In this document: positions 17,314 to 26,350 of the stretch, piece by piece
Layout of the letters: each line of letters begins with the position of its first letter
How positions within the stretch are numbered: position 1 is the first letter of the stretch
Assembly: GCF_900013425.1 (NCBI RefSeq)
Contig: NZ_FBXK01000001.1
Location: 346,001-410,000, forward strand
DNA: 64,000 nucleotides
Direction: 5' to 3'
Source: Sphingobium sp. Z007
Lineage (GTDB): Bacteria; Pseudomonadota; Alphaproteobacteria; Sphingomonadales; Sphingomonadaceae
Translations under genes and position numbers: made by a program
The notes under the pieces: generated by a model
The model's input: the letters and a program-made list of their open reading frames with translations, nothing else
What the model was told of the DNA's origin: nothing
Databases searched by the model: none

Positions 17314-18081
17314 TCATCCACGCGGCGCGATGAAAAGAGTCTGGTGCGCGCGGGCGAATGGCCCGTCGCGGTCTGCCAGGATCATGTCGGACCGGCCGAC
17401 TCCCTGGCCGGCGCTGGCGGTCCGAGCGTCGTTCAGCAACCATTCGCCGACCGGCTCGCGTACCAGATGGATCGCAATGTCCAGATTGGCATAGGTCCAC
17501 GCCGCCCCATCCACTTCGCTGCCCAGGCCGCCGCCAAAATCCCCCAGTATCGCGGTACGCACCAGCGGCGACAGGGGGATGCCCCGGACATGCTCATGGC
17601 CGAAGCGAACCCATAGGGTGCCGGGGCCGGCCACGCGCAGACCGCCTTCCACCAGCCGGGTTTCCATCGACCCGCCAAACGCCTTTTCGCCCATGAAGTC
17701 TCCGGGCGCGACATTTTCGGGCGGCGGATAGGCATGGGGCGCGGCGATCACCGGCGTATCAGCCTTGCGCACGCGCAGCGCCGTAGCGCGGGCCACGACC
17801 CGCTCTGCCGTCAGCAATTCGGCCTCCACCATCTGGATGCGGCGCCCGTCGCGCACGGTTCTGGCGCGCCCGATGGTCGGTCCGAAATCGGCCGCCGACA
17901 ATATGTCGATCGTCAGGCGCGCCGTGGTCATTGTGGCGGGCGCGGGCACCTGTTCGATCAAATGGGTCAACAACCCGCCCAGCGCGACGCCATTCTGCTT
18001 GCCCCGCTCCCACGGACTGGCCGCCAGCCCCGTGGGCAGGAAAGCACCGTCTTCGACCAGATAGAAACAGGGCGGCGTCAT
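17314..18081 (-). CDS. acyl-CoA thioesterase-like double-hotdog protein
   Basis: A 255-residue protein of the thioesterase-like superfamily. The N-terminal half has NGVALGGLLTHLIEQ and TTARLTIDILSAADFGP (first hotdog). The C-terminal half ends AWTYANLDIAIHLVREP, EWLLNDARTAS, ADRDGPFARAHQTLFIAP (second hotdog). The ATG at 18081 follows GAGGGA, four bases after the SDR stop, so the two are co-transcribed. It is a relative of the protein at 36171-36941 and of the fragment at 746-1057. Probable role: hydrolysis of a non-standard acyl-CoA. Confidence 0.8.
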   Translation of the reverse strand: MTPPCFYLVEDGAFLPTGLAASPWERGKQNGVALGGLLTHLIEQVPAPATMTTARLTIDILSAADFGPTIGRARTVRDGRRIQMVEAELLTAERVVARATALRVRKADTPVIAAPHAYPPPENVAPGDFMGEKAFGGSMETRLVEGGLRVAGPGTLWVRFGHEHVRGIPLSPLVRTAILGDFGGGLGSEVDGAAWTYANLDIAIHLVREPVGEWLLNDARTASAGQGVGRSDMILADRDGPFARAHQTLFIAPRG

Positions 18082-18085
18082 TCCC

Positions 18086-18907
18086 TCAATCACGCGCGAT
18101 ATCCGTACCCGGCAGCGCGCCGATATTGCGCAGCGGGACATCGTCGAACGCGCTCAGCACCCGCTCCATCAGTGCCGCCACGTGGCTGCGATAGTCGCCA
18201 TGGGTGACGATATGCGCCCGGTTCTCGCGGATTCCCGCCACCACCATCGGGCCGACCAGCGCCGCGTCCAGCCCCTCTGCGGCCTGGCTGTTGCGCAGGG
18301 CGATCCGTTCGCTCCCCGCCTTTTCCGTCGTCTCGCCCAGCCGGGTCGCGATCAGGCCGGGGCACAGCACCGACACGCCCACGCCATGGTCGGCCATTTC
18401 GGCGCGCAACACCTCGCTCAGGCCGACGACGGCGAATTTGGACGCCGTATAGGCGCCCAGCAGCGCGCTGGCGATCAACCCGGCCATCGACGCGGTATTG
18501 ACGATATGCCCGTCGCCGCGATCGCGCATCCCGGCGGCAAAGCAATGGATGCCGTTGAACGTCCCGGTCAGCTTGATCGCCACCAGCCGGTCGAACGAGG
18601 CCGGGTCCATGTCCCCCAGGGCGCGGCCGTCCGGTCCGATCCCGGCATTGTTGACCAATATATCGACCGACCCGAACCCGGCTTCGACGGTCTGCTTCGC
18701 ATCGGCCCAGGCCTGGCGATCGACCACATCGAGCCTCACCGCCATCGCATTGTCGCCCAGCCGCTCGACCTGCCGGGCCAGTCGATCCCCGTCGATATCG
18801 GCCAGCACGATCCGCGCGCCTTGCTCCGCCAGCGCTTGCGCAATGGCCAGGCCGATGCCGCTGGCCGCCCCGGTGATAAAGGCCGTCCGCCCTTTGATCC
18901 GCTCCAT
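18086..18907 (-). CDS. short-chain dehydrogenase/reductase
   Basis: A 273-residue classical SDR. TGAASGIGLAIAQALAEQGA with LADIDGD indicates NAD preference; then NNAGI, NTASMAG and YTASK complete the catalytic set. The C-terminal extension (HVAALMERVLSAFDDV) resembles SDRs grouped with 3-oxoacyl and cis-diol or steroid dehydrogenases in sphingomonads. The chosen ATG (MERIKGR) gives the normal length; upstream codons are untranslated. It is the first gene of a minus-strand unit and is divergent from the SDR at 19054. Confidence 0.9.
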   Translation of the reverse strand: MERIKGRTAFITGAASGIGLAIAQALAEQGARIVLADIDGDRLARQVERLGDNAMAVRLDVVDRQAWADAKQTVEAGFGSVDILVNNAGIGPDGRALGDMDPASFDRLVAIKLTGTFNGIHCFAAGMRDRGDGHIVNTASMAGLIASALLGAYTASKFAVVGLSEVLRAEMADHGVGVSVLCPGLIATRLGETTEKAGSERIALRNSQAAEGLDAALVGPMVVAGIRENRAHIVTHGDYRSHVAALMERVLSAFDDVPLRNIGALPGTDIARD

Positions 18908-19053
18908 TTCCGTCCCCCAGCCTGCGGCGAATTTCAAATAAGGTGTACTACGTTATCTATGTTGAGCATGCGCGCAAGTTTTACCTTGCAGGCCGACGGC
19001 ATGCCGGTTTACGCAGCCTCGCAAGACAGGATGGCTCCCACGGAAGGACTAGG

Positions 19054-19830
19054 ATGACCGCAGCGCCTATATTTGACCTCACTGGGCGGGTCGCGCTCGT
19101 AACCGGCGCGTCGTCCGGGCTGGGCGAGCGTTTCTCGCATATATTGGCCGATGCGGGCGCGGCGGTCGTACTGGCGGCGCGGCGCACGGAACTGCTGGAG
19201 GCCACCAGGGCCGCTATCCAGGCCAAAGGGGGCCGCGCCATCGCCGTCGCCATGGACGTCGCCGACGAAGCATCGACCATCGCCGCCTATGACGCGGCGG
19301 AGGCGGCGTTCGGCACGGTCGACACGATCATCGCCAATGCGGGGATGAACAGCGAAGGGATGACGACCGACCTGCCGGTGGAGGAGTTTGATCGCGTCAT
19401 GGCCGTCAACCTGCGCGGCCCGTTCCTGACCGCGCGCGAAGGCGCACGTCGGCTAATGGCGGCGGGCAGCGCGGAAAAACAGCATGGCCGCATCGTCATC
19501 ACCTCCTCCGTCACCGCGCACAAGGTCGACGCCGGGCTTGCCGTCTATTCGGGGTCGAAGGCGGGCGTGCTTCAGATGGGAAAGGTCATGGCCCGCGACT
19601 GGGTTCGCAAAGGCATCAACGTCAACATGATCTGCCCCGGCTATATCAAGACCGCGATCAATGGCGCATGGTTCGATACGCCGGCGGGCGAGCGCCAGAT
19701 CCAGAAATTTCCCCGCCGTCGCATGATGGAGGAAAGCGATCTCGACGCGATCCTGCTGTTCCTGGCGTCCGATGCGTCCCGCGCGGTGACGGGCACGCAC
19801 ATAACGATCGACGATGGCCAGTCGCTCTGA
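19054..19830 (+). CDS. short-chain dehydrogenase/reductase (FabG-like)
   Basis: A 258-residue SDR with TGASSGLGERFSHILADAG, AARRTELLEATR (NADP-type arginines), NAGMNSEG, TSSVTAHK and YSGSK. RBS GGAAGG lies upstream of the ATG. Length and order of motifs match 3-oxoacyl reductase/3-hydroxyacyl dehydrogenase types. It starts a plus-strand operon with a 4HBT thioesterase and a racemase (intergenic gap of 25 bp, then an overlap). Confidence 0.9.
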   Translation: MTAAPIFDLTGRVALVTGASSGLGERFSHILADAGAAVVLAARRTELLEATRAAIQAKGGRAIAVAMDVADEASTIAAYDAAEAAFGTVDTIIANAGMNSEGMTTDLPVEEFDRVMAVNLRGPFLTAREGARRLMAAGSAEKQHGRIVITSSVTAHKVDAGLAVYSGSKAGVLQMGKVMARDWVRKGINVNMICPGYIKTAINGAWFDTPAGERQIQKFPRRRMMEESDLDAILLFLASDASRAVTGTHITIDDGQSL

Positions 19831-19855
19831 CCATCGCTTTCAAGGATTCCACGCA

Positions 19856-20299
19856 ATGGCCCGACCCGATCCCGCCCTGCTCGATCTGACACGCTATCCC
19901 TTTCGCCATATCATCACGACGCGCTTTGCCGACATCGATCCCAATCACCACATCAACAATGTGGCGATGGCCGCCGCCTTCGAGGATGCCCGCGCCCGTT
20001 TCGACGTGGCGCAGGGACATCTGGAGGCCATGGGCGACGCGCGCACGATGATCGTCGCCAACTATATCGATTATGTCGGGGAGGCCCATTATCCCGCCCC
20101 GCTCGACATGTATGTCGGCGTGCTCGACCTGGGCCGGTCGAGCTGGACGCTGGCCTGCCTCGCCACGCAGGAGGGGCGCGCGTGCGCCTTCGCCAGGGCG
20201 GTGCTGGTCGGGACGGTGGACGGCAAGGGCGCACCATTGCCCGAAACATTCCGCGCCGCGCTGGACGGAATGCGCGTGCGCCGGGACGACATGGCGTGA
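19856..20299 (+). CDS. 4-hydroxybenzoyl-CoA thioesterase-like hotdog protein
   Basis: A 147-residue single-hotdog protein. The motif TTRFADIDPNHHINNVAM carries the Asp and His/Asn positions typical of 4HBT-type thioesterases (the FxDxDxxGHxNN pattern). It continues with VANYIDYVGEAHYPAPLDMYVGV. It hydrolyses a short or branched acyl-CoA; the substrate is not evident. It overlaps the racemase start in GTGA, so the two are coupled. Confidence 0.87.
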   Translation: MARPDPALLDLTRYPFRHIITTRFADIDPNHHINNVAMAAAFEDARARFDVAQGHLEAMGDARTMIVANYIDYVGEAHYPAPLDMYVGVLDLGRSSWTLACLATQEGRACAFARAVLVGTVDGKGAPLPETFRAALDGMRVRRDDMA

Positions 20300-21441
20300 G
20301 CGGCCCGCTCACCGGCATCCGTATCATCGAATTTGCGGGCCTTGGTCCCGGCCCCTTTTGCGGCATGATGCTGGCCGATCATGGCGCGGACGTCATCCGT
20401 ATCGCCCGCCCGCGCCCGCCCGGCCTGTTCGATGATCTCGACCGTCATGACGTGCTGGCCCGCTCGCGCCGCCTGGTGAATGTCGATATGAAAACCGACG
20501 CGGGCATGACTGTGGTGCGCGATCTGTGCCGGTCGGTCCACGGCATTATCGAAGGCTATCGACCCGGCGTCATGGAACGGCTCGGCCTTGGTCCCGAAAG
20601 GCTGATCGCGGACAATCCCGCGCTGGTCTATGGTCGGGTGACCGGCTGGGGACAGGATGGCCCGCTTGCCCAGGCGGCGGGCCACGACATCAACTATATC
20701 GCGATCAACGGCGTCCTCCATACGATTGGGCGGCAGGGCGGCAAACCGACCCCGCCGGTCAATTATGTCGGCGATTTCGGCGGCGGAGGCATGTTGCTGG
20801 CGTTCGGCATGGTCGCTGCGCTGCTCGCGGTGAAGAACGGCGCGGCGGGGCAGGTGGTCGATGCCGCCATGGTAGATGGCTCTGCGCTGCTTGCGGGCAT
20901 GGTCTGGCAACTCAAGGGCGCGGGCCTTTGGGACGACGACACTGGCGCGAACTGGCTCGATACCGGCGCGCATTTCTACGACAGCTATGCCTGCGCGGAT
21001 GGCAAATTCATCGCCTTGGGCGCGATCGAGCCCCAATTTTACGCTCTGCTGCGTCAGACGCTTGGCGTTGCCGACGATCCGGCTTTCGACGCGCAGATGG
21101 ACCGTGCCGCCTGGCCAGCGCTCAAGGACAGGGTCGCCGCCATTATCGCCACGCGGACCCGCGCCCAATGGTGCGAGGTCATGGAAGGCACGGACATCTG
21201 CTTTGCCCCCATCCTCTCGCCGGACGAGGCGCTCGATCATCCCCATATCCGGGCGCGCGGTACCTTCATCGATGTCGGTGGCCAGCCGCAGCCTGCGCCC
21301 GCGCCCCGCTTTTCGGGCGCACCGGCCGACCCGCCGCGCCCGACCCGGCCTGCGGGCCGTGACGCCGCGCCTGTTCTGGCCAGCATCGGCTATACGCAAG
21401 ACAGGATCGCGGCGCTACTGGCGTCGGGGGTTGTGCTCTAA
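20296..21441 (+). CDS. CoA-transferase family III protein, alpha-methylacyl-CoA racemase type
   Basis: A 381-residue CaiB/Amacr-family protein. The N-terminus GIRIIEFAGLGPGPFCGMMLADHGADV is the hallmark of AMACR rather than of transferases. The residues used for racemisation appear conserved: His in AAGHDINYIAI, Asp in NYVGDFGGGGM and Glu in LGAIEPQFY. It should epimerise 2-methylacyl-CoA so that both isomers can enter beta-oxidation. That implies a methyl-branched (isoprenoid or steroid side-chain-like) substrate. The start is GTG within GTGA. Confidence 0.92.
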   Translation: MSGPLTGIRIIEFAGLGPGPFCGMMLADHGADVIRIARPRPPGLFDDLDRHDVLARSRRLVNVDMKTDAGMTVVRDLCRSVHGIIEGYRPGVMERLGLGPERLIADNPALVYGRVTGWGQDGPLAQAAGHDINYIAINGVLHTIGRQGGKPTPPVNYVGDFGGGGMLLAFGMVAALLAVKNGAAGQVVDAAMVDGSALLAGMVWQLKGAGLWDDDTGANWLDTGAHFYDSYACADGKFIALGAIEPQFYALLRQTLGVADDPAFDAQMDRAAWPALKDRVAAIIATRTRAQWCEVMEGTDICFAPILSPDEALDHPHIRARGTFIDVGGQPQPAPAPRFSGAPADPPRPTRPAGRDAAPVLASIGYTQDRIAALLASGVVL

Positions 21442-21447
21442 GCCGGG

Positions 21448-22264
21448 CTACGCCCCGGTGAAACGGGGCGGGCGCTTCTCGCGGAAACTGGCGATCCCCT
21501 CGGCGAAATCCGGCGTATCGAAACTGTCTTTGAGCAATGCCCAGCCGCGCTGAGAGGCCGACGCATAGTCGCTGGTCGTACTGTCCCATAATTGCTGCTT
21601 GATAAGGCGCGTCGATCGCGGCGATGCGGTTGCCGCCATATCGCGCGCATAGGCCAGCACCTGTTCCAGGAAATCCGTCTCGATCACGCGCGATACCAGC
21701 CCGATCCGCGCCGCTTCCTGCGCCTCCACCCGCCGCCCGGACAGCAGCATGTCCGCTGCCAAGCCGCGCCCGACGATCCGGGGCAGCAACCAGTCCAGCC
21801 CGAATTCCGCCACGACCGCGCTGCGGAAAGGCGGCGGAGAACATCGCCGTTGGACTGGCGAAGCGGATGTCGCACGCCGCTGCGATCAACACGCCCACGC
21901 CCACGCACGGCCCGTTGATCGCCGCGATGACCGGCTTGGGGCTGGCCAGCGGAAAAGTATAGGTCGTCAGCAGCGCGGCGGGGGCATCGATGCCGGCAAA
22001 GGCGGCGGAGGGCGTGCCGGGCCGTGGAATGTCGAAATCGCCGCCAGCGGCCAGCCGATCGAGCCGTTCCATGTCGGCCCCGGCGGTAAAGGCGCGGCCC
22101 GCGCCCGTCACCACGATCACCCGCGCATCGCTATGATGGGCATCGACCCACGCCGCGTCGAGCGCGGGATGCATCGCGTCGCTCAGCGCGTTCAGCCGGT
22201 CGGGCCGGTTGAGCGTCAAAAGGCCGACGCCGTCCGTCACTGCAAATGTCACCACAGGCTGCAT
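21448..22264 (-). pseudogene. crotonase split by a one-base frameshift
   Basis: The first two thirds (starting MQPVVTFAV, with RBS GGGAG) encode a normal crotonase through IAAACDIRFASPTAMFSAAFPQR. The frame then shifts at about 21815-21830. The C-terminal third continues in another frame from AEFGLDWLLPRIVGRG to the natural end KRPPRFTGA. Restoring one base (C or G) in CGCGGTCGTG would give PQRAVVAEFG, the expected family sequence. Both parts look otherwise undamaged, so the mutation is recent or an assembly error. It is followed upstream by a CoA ligase in the same direction. Confidence 0.8.
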
Positions 22265-22280
22265 GTCTTCTCCCATCGGT

Positions 22281-23825
22281 TCAGCCGTCGGCCGCCAGCG
22301 CCTGTGCCCGTTCGCGCAGCACATTCTTCTGCACCTTGCCCGCCGCCGACAGGGGCAGGGCGCCGAGAAAATCGAAACTGCGCGGCAGCTTGAACCCCGC
22401 GATCAGGGCACGGCAATGGGCGGTGAGCGCTTCGGGCGTAGGGTTGGTGCCGGGACGCGGCACGATCACGGCATGGACCCGCTCGCCCCATGTCTCGTCG
22501 GGCGCGGCGATCACGGCGACTTGTGCGACGTCGGGGTGGCTCGACAGCGCATTCTCGACCTCCGCCGAATAGACATTCTCGCCGCCGGTGATGATCATGT
22601 CCTTCAGCCGGTCGATCACCGTCACATAGCCTTCGGCATCCATCCGGCCCAGGTCGCCGGTGTGCATCCATCCGCCCCGCGTCGCCTCCGCCGTAGCCTC
22701 TGGCATGTTCCAATAGCCCATCATGACGATCGGCCCGCGCACCACGATCTCGCCCACATCGCCGCGCGGCACTTCGCGGTCCTCGCTATCGACGATCCGC
22801 ACCTCGCAGGTCGCACTCGCCCGGCCTGCCGATCGCAGCCGACCTTTCGCGCGCGCGTCCGGCCCATGATCCTCATGCCCCAGCACGGTCGCGACCGGCG
22901 ACAATTCGGTCATGCCATAGGCCTGGCAGAATTGCGCATTGGGAAATGCCGCCATCGCCCGGTCCAGCAGCGCCTCGTCGATCGAGGAGGCACCATAGCG
23001 GATGCGCTGCACCCCGCTCACGTCGAAATCCGCAAAGCGCGGATGCTGCACCATCATCCGCAACATCGTGGGCACCAGGAAAAATTCGGTCACGTTCCAC
23101 TGCGCGATCGCCTCCAGCATCGCCAGCGGCTCGAACGCGGGCAGAAACAGGTTGCAACTACCCGAATGGAGCGCGATCAACAGGCCCGACAGCGCGCCGA
23201 TATGGAATAGCGGCGCGCTATGCAGATAGCGCGCGCTGGCATGGCCTTCCCCGCTCGCCATCGATCCGAGCGCCGACGCCACCAGATTATTGTGGCTCAG
23301 CATCACGCCCTTGGGAAAGCCGGTCGTGCCGCCGGTATAGAGGATCGCGGCCAGATCCTCGCCCCGGCGCATCGCGTCCTCGACGGGTTCCGCCGCTGCC
23401 AGCCATGCGTCCAGCCCGATGGCGCCGTCGCCGCCGTCGCCGGTCGTCACCACCATTTCGATCCCGTCGCAATGGGTGCGGATGGCGGGTAGCAGCGGCG
23501 CAAATAGCGTGTCTAGAATCAGGAAACGGGTCTGGCAATTGTCGAGCGAATAGCCGATCTCCTGCGGCGTCCAGCGCAGGTTGACCGGATTGATGACGCC
23601 GCCCGCCCACCATGTACCCAGCAGATAGACCAGGAAATCGCTGCCATTGGTCGCCATCATCGCAACCCGGTCGCCCGGCTGCAATCCCGCCGCTCGCAGC
23701 GCACCGGCAAAGCGCGCGACACGATCGCGCAGCGCCGTCCATGTATATATGCCATGGCGGTCGCCCGCTGCGGGGTCATCGGCTGCGCGTTGCACCATCC
23801 GGTGCAGGCTTTGGGTCAGGTACAT
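22281..23825 (-). CDS. AMP-forming acyl-CoA ligase
   Basis: A 514-residue ANL-superfamily enzyme activating a carboxylic acid to its CoA ester using ATP. The P-loop is ILYTGGTTGFPKGVM. Further signatures are QAYGMTELSP, GWMHTGDLGRMD and the hinge region ITGGENVYSAEVENAL, with the catalytic lysine in LSAAGKVQKN at the C-terminus. The ATG at 23825 follows ACGGAGAAACGG; the longer upstream frame is not needed. It lies 16 bp from the frameshifted crotonase, with which it would be co-transcribed. Confidence 0.94.
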   Translation of the reverse strand: MYLTQSLHRMVQRAADDPAAGDRHGIYTWTALRDRVARFAGALRAAGLQPGDRVAMMATNGSDFLVYLLGTWWAGGVINPVNLRWTPQEIGYSLDNCQTRFLILDTLFAPLLPAIRTHCDGIEMVVTTGDGGDGAIGLDAWLAAAEPVEDAMRRGEDLAAILYTGGTTGFPKGVMLSHNNLVASALGSMASGEGHASARYLHSAPLFHIGALSGLLIALHSGSCNLFLPAFEPLAMLEAIAQWNVTEFFLVPTMLRMMVQHPRFADFDVSGVQRIRYGASSIDEALLDRAMAAFPNAQFCQAYGMTELSPVATVLGHEDHGPDARAKGRLRSAGRASATCEVRIVDSEDREVPRGDVGEIVVRGPIVMMGYWNMPEATAEATRGGWMHTGDLGRMDAEGYVTVIDRLKDMIITGGENVYSAEVENALSSHPDVAQVAVIAAPDETWGERVHAVIVPRPGTNPTPEALTAHCRALIAGFKLPRSFDFLGALPLSAAGKVQKNVLRERAQALAADG

Positions 23826-23910
23826 CCGTTTCTCCGTCCTGCGCCCCTGTCCGGGCGCTGGAATGACGCATCTTAGGCACAGCCGCCCCGCAAAGAGAAG
23901 CCCGTCGGCA

Positions 23911-25191
23911 TCATCCCTGACGCGCCGGTCGCCCCAGTGCGACATGGCAATAGACCGCCAGTGCGGCCATGACGCTGGCGCACAGTAGATAGGGCAGGGG
24001 CTGGCCGATCTGGTACAGGCCGATGCCGATCGATGGGCCCAGCACGAAACACAGGCCGTTGACCGCGGTGACATGGCCCGCGACGACGCCCTGCGCCTGT
24101 TCCTGGACTGCCAGCGATGCCCCGGCGGTAAAGCCCGGTCGCAGGAAACCGAAGCCGAGCGAGGCGATGGCAAAGGCGATGGCCAGCGCGTGCAGGTCAT
24201 GCGCGACCGCGCAGCCCGCGCCTCCGGCCGCCGCCATGATCGATCCCCAGATCACCATGGACGGCGGCTGCATCCGCAACCGCGGTATGATCCCCCATTG
24301 CGCCAGCAGCGCCGCGCCCGCGCCCGCCATCAGCACCATGCCGATCAGCGGCTGCGCTTCGCGCGGCGAATTGGCGAGGCGATCGATGACCAGGAACGCC
24401 ATCGTCTGCCCGGCGATCGCCTGGGCATGGCCCGACACCAGGCCGGCGATGATCCAAGGGCGGATGCGCGGGTCGAACATGGCGACGCGCGCGGTGCCCG
24501 GCGCCGGATCGAGCGCGATCGCCGATTCGTCGCTTGGCTCATATCCGATGACGGGGTCGCTCGCCGCCGCCCCTCGCCCTGTCCCCATGCCCTGGGGCAG
24601 GCGCATCTGCACGACGATCAACATGGCGATGCCCAGAAACGCGAAGGCGTAGAGCGGCCCGGCCAATCCCACGAACGGCAGCACGAAAAAGGGCGCCAGC
24701 GCCGGGCCGATGATGGTGCCCAGGCCAAAGGCCGACGCCAGCAGGCTGAGTGCGGCGGTCCGGTTCCCGCGCGATGTCCCGGCCACCACCATCGCCTGCG
24801 CGGCGGGTGGCGCGGCGGCGCCGAAGCCACCATAAAAACCCCGTCCGATCACGAAGAAGATGAAGGCCAATCCCGCCGAAATCCACCCCTTGACGCCAGC
24901 AGTCAACGCAAGGGCGCAGATCGTCATCGACAGGGTGAAGCCCGCCATGCCGATCAGGATCATCGGCTTGGCGCGGCGATCGTCCAGCCGCCTGGCCCAG
25001 AAAGGCGCAACCAACGCCCATAGCAGGGCCGACAGCGAAAAGGCGATGGCGATCAGTGCGTCGGGCAGGCCGATCGTCCGTCCGATCGCGGGCAGAACCG
25101 ATTGCAACCCGGTATTGCCGATCGCCACGCACAGCATGACGCAGAACAGCAATATCTGGTCGTGCTGCGCGTCTTTCCGGGTGAATGCCAC
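23911..25191 (-). CDS. major facilitator superfamily transporter
   Basis: A 426-residue inner-membrane protein with about twelve hydrophobic segments in two halves separated by a polar loop near residues 195-230. The loop between the second and third helices reads ARRLDDRRAKP, the usual MFS charged motif. RGFYGGFGAAAPPAAQA matches the fifth-helix region. It is upstream of the CoA ligase and may import the acid that the ligase activates; import versus export cannot be told from sequence. Confidence 0.88.
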   Translation of the reverse strand: MAFTRKDAQHDQILLFCVMLCVAIGNTGLQSVLPAIGRTIGLPDALIAIAFSLSALLWALVAPFWARRLDDRRAKPMILIGMAGFTLSMTICALALTAGVKGWISAGLAFIFFVIGRGFYGGFGAAAPPAAQAMVVAGTSRGNRTAALSLLASAFGLGTIIGPALAPFFVLPFVGLAGPLYAFAFLGIAMLIVVQMRLPQGMGTGRGAAASDPVIGYEPSDESAIALDPAPGTARVAMFDPRIRPWIIAGLVSGHAQAIAGQTMAFLVIDRLANSPREAQPLIGMVLMAGAGAALLAQWGIIPRLRMQPPSMVIWGSIMAAAGGAGCAVAHDLHALAIAFAIASLGFGFLRPGFTAGASLAVQEQAQGVVAGHVTAVNGLCFVLGPSIGIGLYQIGQPLPYLLCASVMAALAVYCHVALGRPARQG

Positions 25192-25394
25192 GCGGGTTCC
25201 TCTCTCTTCGACGCGCGAGCCGATATCCTGCCTTTACCGCCGCACGATCGGCCCGCCTGCACCTCCTTATCGTCACAGCGCAGGGACTTGCAAGCTGAGT
25301 GCGATTAAAGTGGACTGAAAAAGTCTAAAGGGTCTATTTTTGTCGAAAGCCCGCCATGCCGCATCGGCAATCGGCTCGGAAAGCGGCTTCAGCG

Positions 25395-25655
25395 GATCGT
25401 TCGAAACAGGCGAAAATCAAATCTCCAGCTGCGCGAGGCGCGGAATATCTCCTGGGAAAACGCGGTGCAGCCACTGGGATCGTCACCGGATTGGCGGCAA
25501 AATCGCCAAAGCGCTCCCAATAGAGCCGTCCCGACGACGCAGCGGTCCCCGGCAGCCAATAGAGCATGATATTGCCGATCATCTCGTCCAGCGTCGGATC
25601 GCCGCCGCCGGGCATGGGCAGGGTGAAAGGGGCGATGGCGGTCAGATGCTGCTCC
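25395..25655 (-). pseudogene. remnant of an epoxide hydrolase (alpha/beta hydrolase) gene
   Basis: The 450-bp space between the MFS gene and the TetR gene contains the C-terminal part of an epoxide-hydrolase-like protein, in two frames. One frame reads LDEMIGNIMLYWLPGTAASSGRLYWE, resembling the NIxxYWxTGTxxSSxRxYYE block of the family. A second frame continues with GCTAFSQEIFRASRSW, resembling the PtGxxxFPxEixRpSRxW block. The N-terminal half, nucleophile and terminal His are missing. The fragment abuts and slightly overlaps the TetR 3' end. No functional gene is supported in the rest of 25192-25641. Confidence 0.55.
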
Positions 25656-26289
25656 CCGTGATTGACTGTGACTCGTCGCTCGGCGGCTGCGCGCCCCTGG
25701 TGACAAGGCGCATGATCTCGTGCCGGATCATGTCGAACGGCATGTCCGGGGCCAGCTTGCCGGCCATCTGCAATACCACAAGGCCATGGATGCCCGCCCA
25801 ATAGACATGGCCCAGGATCGACGGGTCGCCCTGCAATAGGCCCGCCGCGATCATATCCTCGACATAGGCGGTCAGCGTCCGGCGCGATCGGCGTTCGGCC
25901 TCGCGCAGCAGTTCGCCCTTTTCGGCCTCCGGCTGGGAAAAGGCGAACATGAGCTGATAGGCGTGCGGCTCGTCGAAGGCGAAGTCGACATAGGCCTGCC
26001 CCACCGCGCGGGAGCGGTCCCACAGGTCCGTCGTGCTGGCATAGGCCGCTTCGACCCGATCGGAAAAACGATCATGCGCCGCCGCCCGCGTCAACGCCAG
26101 CAACTCGTCCTTGTTGCGGAAATAGCGATAGAGCGACGCCGCCGTCCAGCCCAGTTCCGCTGCGATCGATCGTAGCGATGTGGCGGCCAATCCACGGGTT
26201 GCGAACTGCGCCTCCGCCACGGCCCGGATGCGGGTGCGACACTCCAGAATTTGATCGTCGGTAAGAAGAATGGCCATGCCGCTTGTCAT
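25642..26289 (-). CDS. TetR family transcriptional regulator
   Basis: A 215-residue regulator with HTH ATSLRSIAAELGWTAASLYRYFRNKDELLAL near residues 33-63. Its C-terminal domain, with HAYQLMFAFSQPEAEKG and GHVYWAGIHGLVVLQMAGKL, matches the TetR C-terminal WHG-type domain. It is divergent from the SDR at 26351, with an operator-like palindrome (26316-26328) in the 60-bp gap, so it probably represses itself and the dienoyl-CoA reductase/CoA ligase genes. The start could also be the ATG at 26277. Confidence 0.9.
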   Translation of the reverse strand: MTSGMAILLTDDQILECRTRIRAVAEAQFATRGLAATSLRSIAAELGWTAASLYRYFRNKDELLALTRAAAHDRFSDRVEAAYASTTDLWDRSRAVGQAYVDFAFDEPHAYQLMFAFSQPEAEKGELLREAERRSRRTLTAYVEDMIAAGLLQGDPSILGHVYWAGIHGLVVLQMAGKLAPDMPFDMIRHEIMRLVTRGAQPPSDESQSITGSSI

Positions 26290-26315
26290 ACTCAACGCCG
26301 TTCGTTACGCAATGA

Positions 26316-26328
26316 TAAACAGCGTTTA
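26316..26328. promoter_or_regulatory. operator-like palindrome TAAAC-AGC-GTTTA
   Basis: A perfect 5-3-5 inverted repeat in the short intergenic space between a TetR gene and the divergent SDR. The left half plus spacer, TAAACAGCG, recurs at 49290-49298 in front of another TetR gene, which supports a TetR operator function. Confidence 0.6.
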
Positions 26329-26350
26329 GTATGATGGAGAGGCAAAAGGC

